From contig CANMGS010000002.1 in NCBI GenBank assembly GCA_947497475.1, positions 186,001 to 250,000 on the forward strand: DNA of 64,000 bases, in the 5' to 3' direction. A program made the translations under genes and the position numbers. The notes under the pieces are model-generated. The model worked only from the letters and a program-made list of their open reading frames with translations. It was not told where the DNA came from and did no database searches. Within the stretch, counting starts at the first letter, position 1. Every line of letters starts with the position of its first letter. Shown here one piece after another: positions 50,324-58,189 of the stretch. The DNA is from an uncultured Amylibacter sp. Lineage in GTDB: Bacteria > Pseudomonadota > Alphaproteobacteria > Rhodobacterales > Rhodobacteraceae.

Positions 50324-51100
50324 ATGGATTTAGGTATTAAAGGCAAAACAGCAATCGTTTGTGCTGCAAGTAAAGGCTTAGGTTATGGTTGTGCCGAAGC
50401 ATTGGCGCAAGCGGGAGTGAACTTAGTTATTTGTGCGCGTACACAAGAAACATTGGATGTAGCCGCTGACAAATTGCGCGAAACAGGAGTCGAAGTAAAA
50501 GCCATCGCCTGTGACATCACAACCGACGAAGGGCGCAAAGCAGTGTTAGATGCAGCAGGTCATGTGGATATTTTGGTTAACAATGCGGGCGGCCCACCTC
50601 CAGGACATTGGTCTGATTGGGATCGTGATGATTTCATTAAAGCGGTTGATGCAAATATGATGACGCCCATTTCACTAATCAAAGCTGTATTACCTAATAT
50701 GATTGATGCGAAATGGGGACGTATTGTGAATATAACGTCTCAATCTGTAAAAAGCCCTATTTCTGTACTTGGTCTGTCAAACACTGCGCGTGCAGGTTTA
50801 ACAGGTTATGTGGCGGGTACTTCACGTGATGTGGCGAAACACGGCGTTGTAATCAATAACCTTTTACCAGGTATTCACGCAACAGATCGCGCAGTTTCAT
50901 TGGATACAGGTGTTTCTCAAGCCCAGGGGATTACTATGGACGAAGCAAAGGCACAGCGAGCTGCAACAATCCCAGTTCAACGTTATGGTACCTCAGAAGA
51001 GTTCGGAAATACTTGCGCATTCATGTGTTCTCAATACGCAGGCAATATGATTGGGCAGAATATCTTGCTTGATGGCGGTGCTTTAAACAGCACAATGTAA
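50324..51100 (+). CDS. SDR-family oxidoreductase with non-canonical active site
   Basis: A 258-aa Rossmann-fold protein with the cofactor motif CAASKGLGYGCA and the NNAG motif. The active-site Ser139 is present (NITSQSVKS), but the YxxxK pair expected at 152 and 156 reads S152-N-T-A-R156 (LSNTARAGL). This LSNxxR variant recurs in one SDR subfamily, so it may still use NAD(P) in a different way, or may not be an oxidoreductase. The substrate is unknown. It is 104 bases upstream of the symporter gene. Confidence 0.85.
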   Translation: MDLGIKGKTAIVCAASKGLGYGCAEALAQAGVNLVICARTQETLDVAADKLRETGVEVKAIACDITTDEGRKAVLDAAGHVDILVNNAGGPPPGHWSDWDRDDFIKAVDANMMTPISLIKAVLPNMIDAKWGRIVNITSQSVKSPISVLGLSNTARAGLTGYVAGTSRDVAKHGVVINNLLPGIHATDRAVSLDTGVSQAQGITMDEAKAQRAATIPVQRYGTSEEFGNTCAFMCSQYAGNMIGQNILLDGGALNSTM

Positions 51101-51204
51101 GAGAGATGACCATACATAACGAAACTGTTAGGCTCATGTTTAATCCTTTTGTTTTAACCACGGCTCTGTATAGAGTTTGTAGATAAAAAATAAGGGGAAT
51201 ACTC

Positions 51205-52611
51205 ATGGGCTTTTTAAATGACCCAATGGCGCTGATCTACTTTGTCGCCTTGATCACTATCGTTAGCTTGGTAATTTCGCCGCGCAAGGTCTCTATAGAA
51301 GGCTTCTTTGATGGTGCTTCCAAAGTTGGGAGCCAACCAAATCTTTGGATGTTGGTCCTGAGTCAAGTCACCACATGGATATTCGCACGATCCCTTATGA
51401 ATGCGGCTGTACTTGGATACTTCTATGGTTTCGCAGGAACCTTAGCTTACACATGCTATTACTTAAGCTTCCTAACAGGCATGTATATTGTGGGCCAAAT
51501 GCGCTCGCGTGGTGCAGGCTCAGTACAAGATTGGTTAGGTGATAACTTTGGCCGCACAGGTCACGTGGCATATAATTTGGTTATTGCCTTGCGACTTCTA
51601 TCCGAAGTATTTGCCAACCTTATTGTCGTTGGATTGATCTTTTCTGCTGCATTCCCAGAAATGGCTTGGGCCAAAACAGGTTCAATTGTCATTATCGCAA
51701 TTGTTGGTCTTGTGTATTCTGCGTTAGGTGGGCTTCGTGCAAGTTTACGTACGGATGTGATGCAAATGATTGTGTTTTTGATCGTATTTGTGCTAGCTTT
51801 TATTGTTATGATTTCTGCCGCAGACTTCTCTTTAAGTTCGATTTTCACGGCGACTGGTGTGCATGAACAAGCAAGCCGCCCAGGTTGGATTTTAGTCGCT
51901 GTCGCTTTCTTACAAGTGTTTTCGTATCCAGCACATGATCCTGTCATGATGGATCGTGGCTTTATTGCCGATGAAGATACAACCAAGAAAAGCTTCTTCC
52001 ATGCTTTTTGGTTATCAGCATTATGCATATTCGGTTTTGGTATGTTCGGTATCCAAGCAGGTATTGTCGGTGCGGCTTATGAAAATCAATTGCTTGGCAC
52101 ATGGCAGGGGATGTTTGGCCCAGTGGTTTACTTTTTGATCGCAGCTTCACTATTGATTTCTGCAATGTCCACATTGGATAGCGCTTTAGCATCCGCAGCT
52201 CGTTTGGTGATTGATGAATTTAAAATTGCACCGCGCACTGTTTCAAATGGTCGTATCGCAATGTTTGGTTTCATGGCAGCAGGGGCACTGCTTACACTTT
52301 GGGGAAATAAAACCTTGTTCGATGCGGTTGCCGTGTCTGGCACAGCCTCCATGTTCTTAACACCAGTGCTTATTTTAGCATTTGTATTTAACCGTATTAT
52401 TCCACTTTGGTCTTTCTTAGTGGCTTATATAGCAGCGATATTGGGGGCAGCAGCTTATATGTACCGCAGTACGGAACTGGTTATGGTTTTGTTTCCTGGC
52501 ACGCATAAGTACGAACAGCTGCTCTACATTTGTATAGCTGTCCTAATTGTTGGTTTTGCCGCAGGTCTTATTGGTCTTGTAACGCAAGGAAAGCTTGCTC
52601 GGAGTAACTAA
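51205..52611 (+). CDS. Sodium:solute symporter (SSS family)
   Basis: A 468-aa membrane protein with about 13 helices and SSS-family features, including the Na+-site region AASLLISAMSTLDSALASAARLV. The solute is not readable; relatives carry proline, pantothenate or sugars. An AAGGGGAA ribosome-binding site precedes it. It follows the SDR gene on the same strand. Confidence 0.85.
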   Translation: MGFLNDPMALIYFVALITIVSLVISPRKVSIEGFFDGASKVGSQPNLWMLVLSQVTTWIFARSLMNAAVLGYFYGFAGTLAYTCYYLSFLTGMYIVGQMRSRGAGSVQDWLGDNFGRTGHVAYNLVIALRLLSEVFANLIVVGLIFSAAFPEMAWAKTGSIVIIAIVGLVYSALGGLRASLRTDVMQMIVFLIVFVLAFIVMISAADFSLSSIFTATGVHEQASRPGWILVAVAFLQVFSYPAHDPVMMDRGFIADEDTTKKSFFHAFWLSALCIFGFGMFGIQAGIVGAAYENQLLGTWQGMFGPVVYFLIAASLLISAMSTLDSALASAARLVIDEFKIAPRTVSNGRIAMFGFMAAGALLTLWGNKTLFDAVAVSGTASMFLTPVLILAFVFNRIIPLWSFLVAYIAAILGAAAYMYRSTELVMVLFPGTHKYEQLLYICIAVLIVGFAAGLIGLVTQGKLARSN

Positions 52612-52678
52612 GGCTGGTAGGGGATCGCGATACCCGATAAAAAGGGTCAGATTGAATGTTGACTGAATGAGGCCCTAG

Positions 52679-53758
52679 GTGTCCGACCCCGCCTATAAAC
52701 TGGAATTACAAGATATTTCCCGCGTCTATGATGGGCAAGCTGTTGTTGATGGCTTATCCATTCGTCTGAGTGCGGGCGAAGTTACATGTTTACTTGGCCC
52801 ATCAGGATGTGGAAAATCCACAACTTTACGAATTGCAGCAGGTGTCGATCAACAGACCACTGGGCGTGTGATGATTGACGGGCAAATTGTGTCGGGCCCT
52901 TCGGATCATATGCCACCCGAGGAACGTCAAATTGGCTTGATGTTCCAAGACTTCGCTCTTTTCCCGCATTTGGATGTGGAACGGAACGTTGGTTTTGGCC
53001 TTAAGGGGCCTCGTTCCAAGAAAAAAGCACGTGTTAAGGAACTTTTACAAAAGGTTGATTTGGACGGGTATCAATCAAAATACCCACACCAACTGTCTGG
53101 CGGTGAACAACAACGTGTGGCTTTGGCACGCGCTCTTGCTCCAAAACCGCAAGTTATGTTGATGGACGAACCATTCTCTGGCCTTGACGACCGTCTGCGT
53201 GATGATGTGCGAGATGCAACGCTGGAATTACTAAAAGCGGAAAATACAGCCGTTTTACTGGTCACACATGAACCAGAAGAAGCCATGCGCATGGCTGACC
53301 AGATTGCCTTGATGCGAAACGGCAAGATTGTTCAGGCAGGTGCACCATATAACATCTACAACGCTCCAGTTGATAAAGCCGCTGCAGCATTCTTTTCAGA
53401 TGTGAACGTTATCAAGGGCTCGGTTACAAACGCACTAACCGAAACCCCATTTGGTCAATTCCTAACACCAGGTATGGTAGATGATACCGAGGTGGAAATT
53501 ATTATTCGCCCACAGCACCTGAAATTGGATTTCGATCGTCAGGGGCGTGGCCCGAATCCTACAGTTGCTGATGGTGTGCCCGCACGTGGTATGGTAAAGC
53601 GCGCACGTTATTTAGGACATCAAAGTCTGGTCGAATTTATGATGGATTATGACGGTAGCGTTCTAAAAGTTCTTATGCCGGGGGTATTTTTGCCTAAACC
53701 AGACACGCCATTGTGGCTGTCTATGCGCCGCGATCGTTGTTTTCTCTTTAAAAAGTAA
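52679..53758 (+). CDS. ABC transporter ATP-binding protein (FbpC/PotA type), no adjacent permease
   Basis: A 359-aa ATPase with Walker A GPSGCGKSTT, signature LSGGEQQR, Walker B VMLMDEPFSGLD and the H-loop VTHEPEEA. A C-terminal TOBE-like regulatory domain starts near residue 240. The layout matches importers of iron, polyamine or sulfate type, but no permease or binding protein is nearby, so it is an orphan. The start is GTG 52679. It lies upstream of tatA, separated by about 130 bases. Confidence 0.88.
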   Translation: MSDPAYKLELQDISRVYDGQAVVDGLSIRLSAGEVTCLLGPSGCGKSTTLRIAAGVDQQTTGRVMIDGQIVSGPSDHMPPEERQIGLMFQDFALFPHLDVERNVGFGLKGPRSKKKARVKELLQKVDLDGYQSKYPHQLSGGEQQRVALARALAPKPQVMLMDEPFSGLDDRLRDDVRDATLELLKAENTAVLLVTHEPEEAMRMADQIALMRNGKIVQAGAPYNIYNAPVDKAAAAFFSDVNVIKGSVTNALTETPFGQFLTPGMVDDTEVEIIIRPQHLKLDFDRQGRGPNPTVADGVPARGMVKRARYLGHQSLVEFMMDYDGSVLKVLMPGVFLPKPDTPLWLSMRRDRCFLFKK

Positions 53759-53826
53759 GCATTAATACGCAGATGTGACAATTTATAGGCCCGAAATGCA
53801 TGTTAGGGTTTGAACCTGCGGCAAAA

Positions 53827-53840
53827 ATACATAAATGTAT
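53827..53840. promoter_or_regulatory. Palindrome upstream of tatA
   Basis: ATACAT-AA-ATGTAT is a perfect 6-bp inverted repeat about 50 bases before the tatA start. It could be an operator or part of an AT-rich promoter; nothing more can be said. Confidence 0.25.
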
Positions 53841-53891
53841 GTCGACGAGACAGAGCACGAATGGCTTTGTTACCACTTTGGGAGAATTTAA

Positions 53892-54140
53892 ATGTTTCTG
53901 CACACACCACTGTTCATTCAGAATATTGGCCTACCAGGCATCTTGCTGATCGCAGTAGTTGTTTTGTTATTGTTTGGCCGCGGTAAGGTTTCAAGCCTTA
54001 TGGGCGAAGTTGGCAAAGGTATCACAGCGTTCAAAAAGGGCGTAAGTGAAGGCAAAGAAGAGATGGACGCAGCTATTGATGACGCATCAGAGACTGCAAA
54101 AGACATCACACCTGAAAAAGACGAAAGCAAAAAGGGCTAA
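53892..54140 (+). CDS. tatA: Sec-independent translocase subunit TatA
   Basis: An 82-aa pore-forming subunit of the twin-arginine pathway. One N-terminal helix ([18 protein letters not shown]), the conserved FGRGK hinge and an amphipathic helix ([16 protein letters not shown]) are all present. A GGGAGAA ribosome-binding site precedes it. Confidence 0.94.
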   Translation: MFLHTPLFIQNIGLPGILLIAVVVLLLFGRGKVSSLMGEVGKGITAFKKGVSEGKEEMDAAIDDASETAKDITPEKDESKKG

Positions 54141-54150
54141 TCGGCCCTTT
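54131..54150 (+). other. Hairpin spanning the tatA stop codon
   Basis: AAAGGGC (54131-54137) and GCCCTTT (54144-54150) form a 7-bp stem with loop TAATCG that includes the tatA TAA. It could partly terminate or protect the tatA mRNA and so raise TatA relative to TatB and TatC. Confidence 0.55.
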
Positions 54151-54169
54151 CGCTGATAAGGCTTAATGC

Positions 54170-54640
54170 ATGTTTGATATAGGATGGTCAGAACTGATGA
54201 TCATCGGTGTGGTGGCGTTGATCGTCGTTGGACCGAAAGATTTACCTGTGATGTTCCGCAAAGTGGGGCAGTTCGTAGGTAAGGCACGTGGAATGGCGCG
54301 TGACTTTCAGCGTGCGATGGATGATGCCGCTGATCAAAGTGGTGTAAAAGACATCACTGATACTGTGAAAAAAGCCACAGATATCAAAGATGATCTGTCT
54401 ATGAACTCAATATCAGATTTTCACGAAGCTAATGCAAAATGGCTTCCAAAAACAGATAATGCTGTTGCTGATACGCCTAAAGCGGCACCAGCGAAAAAGC
54501 CAGCTGCTAAGAAACCAGCAGCCAAGCAAGCACCAGCCAAAAAGCCTGCAGCAAAAAAGGCACCCGCAAAAGCACCAGCCAAAAAAGCCGCTCCTAAGAA
54601 AGCGGCAGCAAAGAAAACCACGACTAAGGCTAAATCATGA
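54170..54640 (+). CDS. tatB: Sec-independent translocase subunit TatB with Lys/Ala/Pro-rich tail
   Basis: A 156-aa TatB. The N-terminal MFDIGWSELMIIGVVALIVVGPKDLP core with its glutamate and GPKDLP hinge (given here without the first residues it would need) is typical, followed by the amphipathic helix FVGKARGMARDFQRAMDD. From about residue 103 the tail is nearly all Ala, Lys and Pro, which is unusual and resembles the tract in the nuo-operon protein at 29016. It overlaps tatC by four bases. Confidence 0.92.
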   Translation: MFDIGWSELMIIGVVALIVVGPKDLPVMFRKVGQFVGKARGMARDFQRAMDDAADQSGVKDITDTVKKATDIKDDLSMNSISDFHEANAKWLPKTDNAVADTPKAAPAKKPAAKKPAAKQAPAKKPAAKKAPAKAPAKKAAPKKAAAKKTTTKAKS

Positions 54641-55512
54641 GCAACGTAGAAGAAGACATCGAAGAAAGCTCAGCGCCGTTGATCGAACACTTGGCCGAAT
54701 TGCGCACACGGCTTATTCGTGCATTCGTGGCCTTCATTGTCGCAATGCTGTTTTGCTTTTTCTTTGCAGAGCCTATTTTGGATTTCTTGGTGGAACCAAT
54801 CGCTGAAATCCTACGGTCGCGCGGTCAAGATCCACGTTTGATTTTCACGGCACCTCAAGAAAAGTTCTTTGTTTTATTTAGGATATCCGTTCTCGCTGGC
54901 TTGATGTTGTCTTTCCCAGTAATAGCAAACGAGTTATGGCGCTTCGTGGCCCCGGGGCTTTATAAAAACGAGAAGGGCGCGTTTTTACCGTTCATCATTG
55001 CGTCACCCATGTTGTTCTTATTGGGGGCAAGCTTTGCGCATTATGTGGTTACGCCATTGGCAATGAACTTCTTTATCGGATTTTCTGATATCATCCCGTC
55101 TGTCACAGAACTGGTCGCTGGTGGTACGGGCGATGTTGCGGATGCAGCAGGTAAAGAAACCACAACAGTATTCTTGGGATCTGTTAAAGAAAGCCTTGAT
55201 ATCACAATGAAATTCATCTGGGCATTTGGCCTGTGTTTTCAGTTACCTGTGCTCATGACATTACTCGGTATGGCTGGTTTGGTGTCCTCAGAGGGGCTTA
55301 AAAATATGCGTAAATATGCAGTTGTGGGTATTCTTACATTAGCAGCGATTATCACACCACCAGATGTGATCACTCAAGTGATCCTGTTTACAGTTGTCTA
55401 CATGCTTTACGAAGTTTCTATTCAGCTGGTTTCAATCGTCGAAAAGAAGCGTGAAAAACGTTTGGCTGAAGATGGCTATTATGATGATGCCCACCCAGAG
55501 GATGATGCATGA
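54637..55512 (+). CDS. tatC: Sec-independent translocase subunit TatC
   Basis: The twin-arginine signal receptor, with six membrane helices in 291 aa. The family motif PLIEHLAELRTRLIRA at the N-terminus and FALCFQLPVL-like region (WAFGLCFQLPVLMTLLG) are present. An insert of about 30 residues in the loop near residues 155-185 (TELVAGGTGDVADAAGKETT) lies on the periplasmic side. It overlaps the next gene by ATGA. Confidence 0.93.
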   Translation: MSNVEEDIEESSAPLIEHLAELRTRLIRAFVAFIVAMLFCFFFAEPILDFLVEPIAEILRSRGQDPRLIFTAPQEKFFVLFRISVLAGLMLSFPVIANELWRFVAPGLYKNEKGAFLPFIIASPMLFLLGASFAHYVVTPLAMNFFIGFSDIIPSVTELVAGGTGDVADAAGKETTTVFLGSVKESLDITMKFIWAFGLCFQLPVLMTLLGMAGLVSSEGLKNMRKYAVVGILTLAAIITPPDVITQVILFTVVYMLYEVSIQLVSIVEKKREKRLAEDGYYDDAHPEDDA

Positions 55513-56336
55513 ACGACGATGCTTTAACCCGCATTGCCGAAGCATTAGAACGGATCAGCCCGAAACCATTAGATGCACCTGATTTTTCAGGGGCCGAAGC
55601 CTATGTTTGGCATGTTTCCCCTGATCGTTTAGATCCTGTTCATAATGTGAACCGTGTGGATATTGACCTGTTGGTTGGTATCGATCGTTCTCGCGATACC
55701 TTACTGGCAAACACCAAACAATTCGCAAACGGTATGCCAGCAAATAACGCGCTTTTATGGGGCGCACGAGGTATGGGAAAGTCATCATTAGTAAAAGCAG
55801 TTCATGCCGCTGTATCGGGCACTAAATTGGTCGAAGTTCAACGCGAAGACTTGCCATCCCTTGGTCGCCTTTTGAATATCCTACGCGCATCTTCAGAACG
55901 TTTTATCCTATTTTGTGATGATTTAAGTTTTTCCAATGATGATACGCATTATAAGTCACTCAAAGCAGTGCTTGATGGTGGTGTAGAAGGGCGCCCAGAT
56001 AATGTGGTGTTCTACGCAACATCCAATCGCCGCCACCTGATGCCGCGTGATATGATCGAAAATGAGCGCCAAACTGGGATAAACCCTGCCGAAGCAGTTG
56101 AAGAGAAAGTCTCGCTATCAGATCGCTTTGGCCTATGGCTTGGTTTCCATCCATGTGACCAAGATCAATACCTTGCAATGATCCGTGGATACTGTGATGC
56201 ACATGGCGTGAAAATCTCGGATGAAACCTTGCGTGCAGAGGCAATTGAATGGCAAGCCACACGCGGGAATCGCTCTGGGCGTGTTGCATGGCAATATTTT
56301 ACAGACCTTGCTGGCCGACAGGGAATCACACTTTAA
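55509..56336 (+). CDS. DUF815-type AAA-like ATPase
   Basis: A 275-aa P-loop protein. Walker A is GARGMGKSSLVKA and Walker B is FILFCDDLSF; SNRRHLMPRDMIEN follows and serves as a sensor-like region. The family (DUF815) is widespread, with no firm function. It overlaps tatC by four bases, so it is made with the Tat translocase. Confidence 0.88.
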   Translation: MNDDALTRIAEALERISPKPLDAPDFSGAEAYVWHVSPDRLDPVHNVNRVDIDLLVGIDRSRDTLLANTKQFANGMPANNALLWGARGMGKSSLVKAVHAAVSGTKLVEVQREDLPSLGRLLNILRASSERFILFCDDLSFSNDDTHYKSLKAVLDGGVEGRPDNVVFYATSNRRHLMPRDMIENERQTGINPAEAVEEKVSLSDRFGLWLGFHPCDQDQYLAMIRGYCDAHGVKISDETLRAEAIEWQATRGNRSGRVAWQYFTDLAGRQGITL

Positions 56337-56384
56337 AGCGCCTCTGTGGTACGTTTACATCAAATTTGATCTGCTAATTCTGCT

Positions 56385-56407
56385 ATTGTTTCCGCTTTGG
56401 AAACAAT
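56385..56407. other. Perfect hairpin downstream of the tat operon
   Basis: ATTGTTTCC (56385-56393) and GGAAACAAT (56399-56407) form a perfect 9-bp stem with a 5-base loop, about 50 bases after the DUF815 stop. There is no T-run behind it, so termination is possible but weak. Confidence 0.45.
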
Positions 56408-56528
56408 GAGATAGCTCTAGACATTATTATGACAAGATTTACCTTTAGGTTGTATTTAGTGCGTGCAACACCCATTTAAAGGTTGCTGCGCATTTAGTAA
56501 TGAGAATGTGTGTAGCAAGTATCTTGGG

Positions 56529-56732
56529 ATGGCTCGTATGGCTAATAATTTAAAAGTGCAAAAATTTGCGAATGCTCTGCGCCAAGAGCATAGCGATAGC
56601 ATATTACCCAGTGAACGTTTCGAAGTGGAACAAACGTTGGGTGAAGGAGCCGTGAAATATAAGCTTAATAAATCTGGTATGCGTTACCTGTTTGAAGCTG
56701 CCGCAAACGCTAAAGATCTATCAAGGGGCTAA
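56529..56732 (+). CDS. Small hypothetical protein upstream of the Hint-domain gene
   Basis: A 67-aa protein starting at ATG 56529 (MARMANNLKV); an in-frame ATG at 56538 and a GTG at 56463 are alternatives. It is mixed in charge, with no signal peptide and no recognised domain. It ends eight bases before the Hint-domain gene, so the two may be cotranscribed. Confidence 0.5.
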   Translation: MARMANNLKVQKFANALRQEHSDSILPSERFEVEQTLGEGAVKYKLNKSGMRYLFEAAANAKDLSRG

Positions 56733-56740
56733 AGAAACAG

Positions 56741-57703
56741 ATGCCCCAAACCACCGTCGAAGCATTTAACTGGTCTGCGAATGGATATAACTCCACGTAC
56801 AACAGTTCTGTGACCGCCGTCTTGGATGATGACGACGGAGTTTATGAAGGTGGTGGAGATGCTGACGAAACCATAAGCATTAATGGAGGCCCGTTTTTAG
56901 CTACGAATAGTACGCCATGGGTATTAAACGTATCTTTTACAGATACAAATGGGGATACATTTACCGAAGAGTTCTACTTTTTTAACACAGGTGGTAGTTG
57001 GTATTTTATACCGACACCTGGTTCAACATTTGGCGTTGGTGCAACTTTGGGCTCATTTCAAGGGATTAGCAGTTCTACTGGTTACAATTACGACGACGTC
57101 ATCTGCTTTACCCAAGGTACAAAAATCACGACCCCAACAGGCCGTGTAAATGCCGAAGATCTGCGTGCAGGGGATTTGGTGATCACGCGTGACAATGGTA
57201 TCCGCCCAATCCGATGGATTGGCACTAAGAATATATCAGGCGCACGTCTTCACGCTTTTCCACATTTGCGCCCAATTAAGATTAAAGCACATTCATTTGG
57301 CCCGAACACGCCTGCAACAGATTTGATGGTATCGCCACAACACCGCATGTTCTTAAAGTCTACACAGGCTCAGATGATGTTTGGTGAAGCAGAAGTCTTG
57401 GTTCCTGCCAAAGGCTTATTGAATGATAACTCTGTGACTGTTGATAATACGCTTACCAATACGACTTATATTCATATCCTATTTGACAAACACGAGTTGG
57501 TTATGGCGAATGGAGCTTGGTCCGAAAGCTTTCACCCCGGTGAAGCAAGCTTCGATGCAATCGAGCAGGGCGCACGTGCAGAGTTGTTTGAGTTATTCCC
57601 AGAGCTTTGGTCAAACCCTGACTGCTTCGGGGCAAGCGCAAGGCTTTCATTAAAAGCCTGTGACACGGCCATGATTGCCCAAAATGCTTTGATCGCACGC
57701 TAA
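56741..57703 (+). CDS. Hint-domain protein, probably secreted or self-processing
   Basis: A 320-aa protein. The first ~118 residues are Asp/Gly/Thr-rich and look like an extracellular beta domain. A Hint (hedgehog/intein) domain starts at Cys122 (DVICFTQGTKITT) and runs to about residue 270, with the block LMVSPQHRMFL and the typical end YIHILFDKHELVMANGAWSE. Such proteins in marine alphaproteobacteria are often exported without a cleavable signal and may self-cleave at the cysteine. No type I exporter gene is adjacent. Confidence 0.85.
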   Translation: MPQTTVEAFNWSANGYNSTYNSSVTAVLDDDDGVYEGGGDADETISINGGPFLATNSTPWVLNVSFTDTNGDTFTEEFYFFNTGGSWYFIPTPGSTFGVGATLGSFQGISSSTGYNYDDVICFTQGTKITTPTGRVNAEDLRAGDLVITRDNGIRPIRWIGTKNISGARLHAFPHLRPIKIKAHSFGPNTPATDLMVSPQHRMFLKSTQAQMMFGEAEVLVPAKGLLNDNSVTVDNTLTNTTYIHILFDKHELVMANGAWSESFHPGEASFDAIEQGARAELFELFPELWSNPDCFGASARLSLKACDTAMIAQNALIAR

Positions 57704-58110
57704 CCTACAAAATCGTCAGACTATTTTACTGATTCTTCTGATTCTCTAAAAACCACCTAAAATCGTCTTTATTTTAAGGTGATCATTGGAAAATTAATCC
57801 TTAAAATCCAACTAAATTTTTTGAACTAATACGAAGGTTAGCGGTTTGTTAGTATTTGGGAGTACTGACAAATTTAGGGCCTATCGCGAACACATTTCAG
57901 CCTTTATTCACTGTTGTATAGGTCCTGTCAGTAACAACAACGTAACAGGATAGTAAAGTTTCAGTAGTGAGTGAGTTCGTACCGCGCTGTAATTAGTATT
58001 CTTAGTAAAATGTAAATGAGTGTGTATCGCATTAGTATTTGTATGTGTCACGAGTAAGAATGTTGCGTCATATGAGCCTTTAATCTGCAAAGGCATGCTG
58101 ACAGGACTGG

Positions 58111-58129
58111 CTTGGTGTTTTTCACCAAG
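58111..58129 (-). other. Hairpin beyond the terminator of the nlpD-like gene
   Basis: CTTGGTG-TTTTT-CACCAAG is a perfect 7-bp stem. On the minus strand it follows the main terminator and may act as a second one or belong to a separate transcript. Confidence 0.4.
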
Positions 58130-58139
58130 ACGATATAAA

Positions 58140-58165
58140 AAGGGCCCGCGCTGCCGTGGGCCCTT
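58140..58165 (-). terminator. Rho-independent terminator of the surE-pcm-nlpD-like run
   Basis: AAGGGCCC (58140-58147) and GGGCCCTT (58158-58165) form a GC-rich stem that extends inward by three more pairs (one a wobble) around loop CTGC. On the minus strand a T-run (TTTTTAT) follows directly. Confidence 0.85.
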
Positions 58166-58189
58166 GTTTCGTTCTAAGCGGTCTTATTC

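Larger units (their letters stand above)
57704..58189. other. 486-bp non-coding region with inverted repeats and a repeated octamer
   Basis: I find no supported gene here. It holds an inverted repeat ATTTTAAGG/CCTTAAAAT (57771-57807), the octamer TTAGTATT three times (57849, 57993 and 58032, two of them extended to TTAGTATTTG), a perfect CTTGGTG/CACCAAG hairpin (58111-58129) and a strong minus-strand terminator (58140-58165). A small RNA is possible; the rest has no visible feature. Confidence 0.6.

Noticed and set aside
54421-54621. Minus-strand Ala/Phe-rich frame opposite the tatB tail
   Set aside because: It is the reverse of the Lys/Ala/Pro codons, with no independent support.
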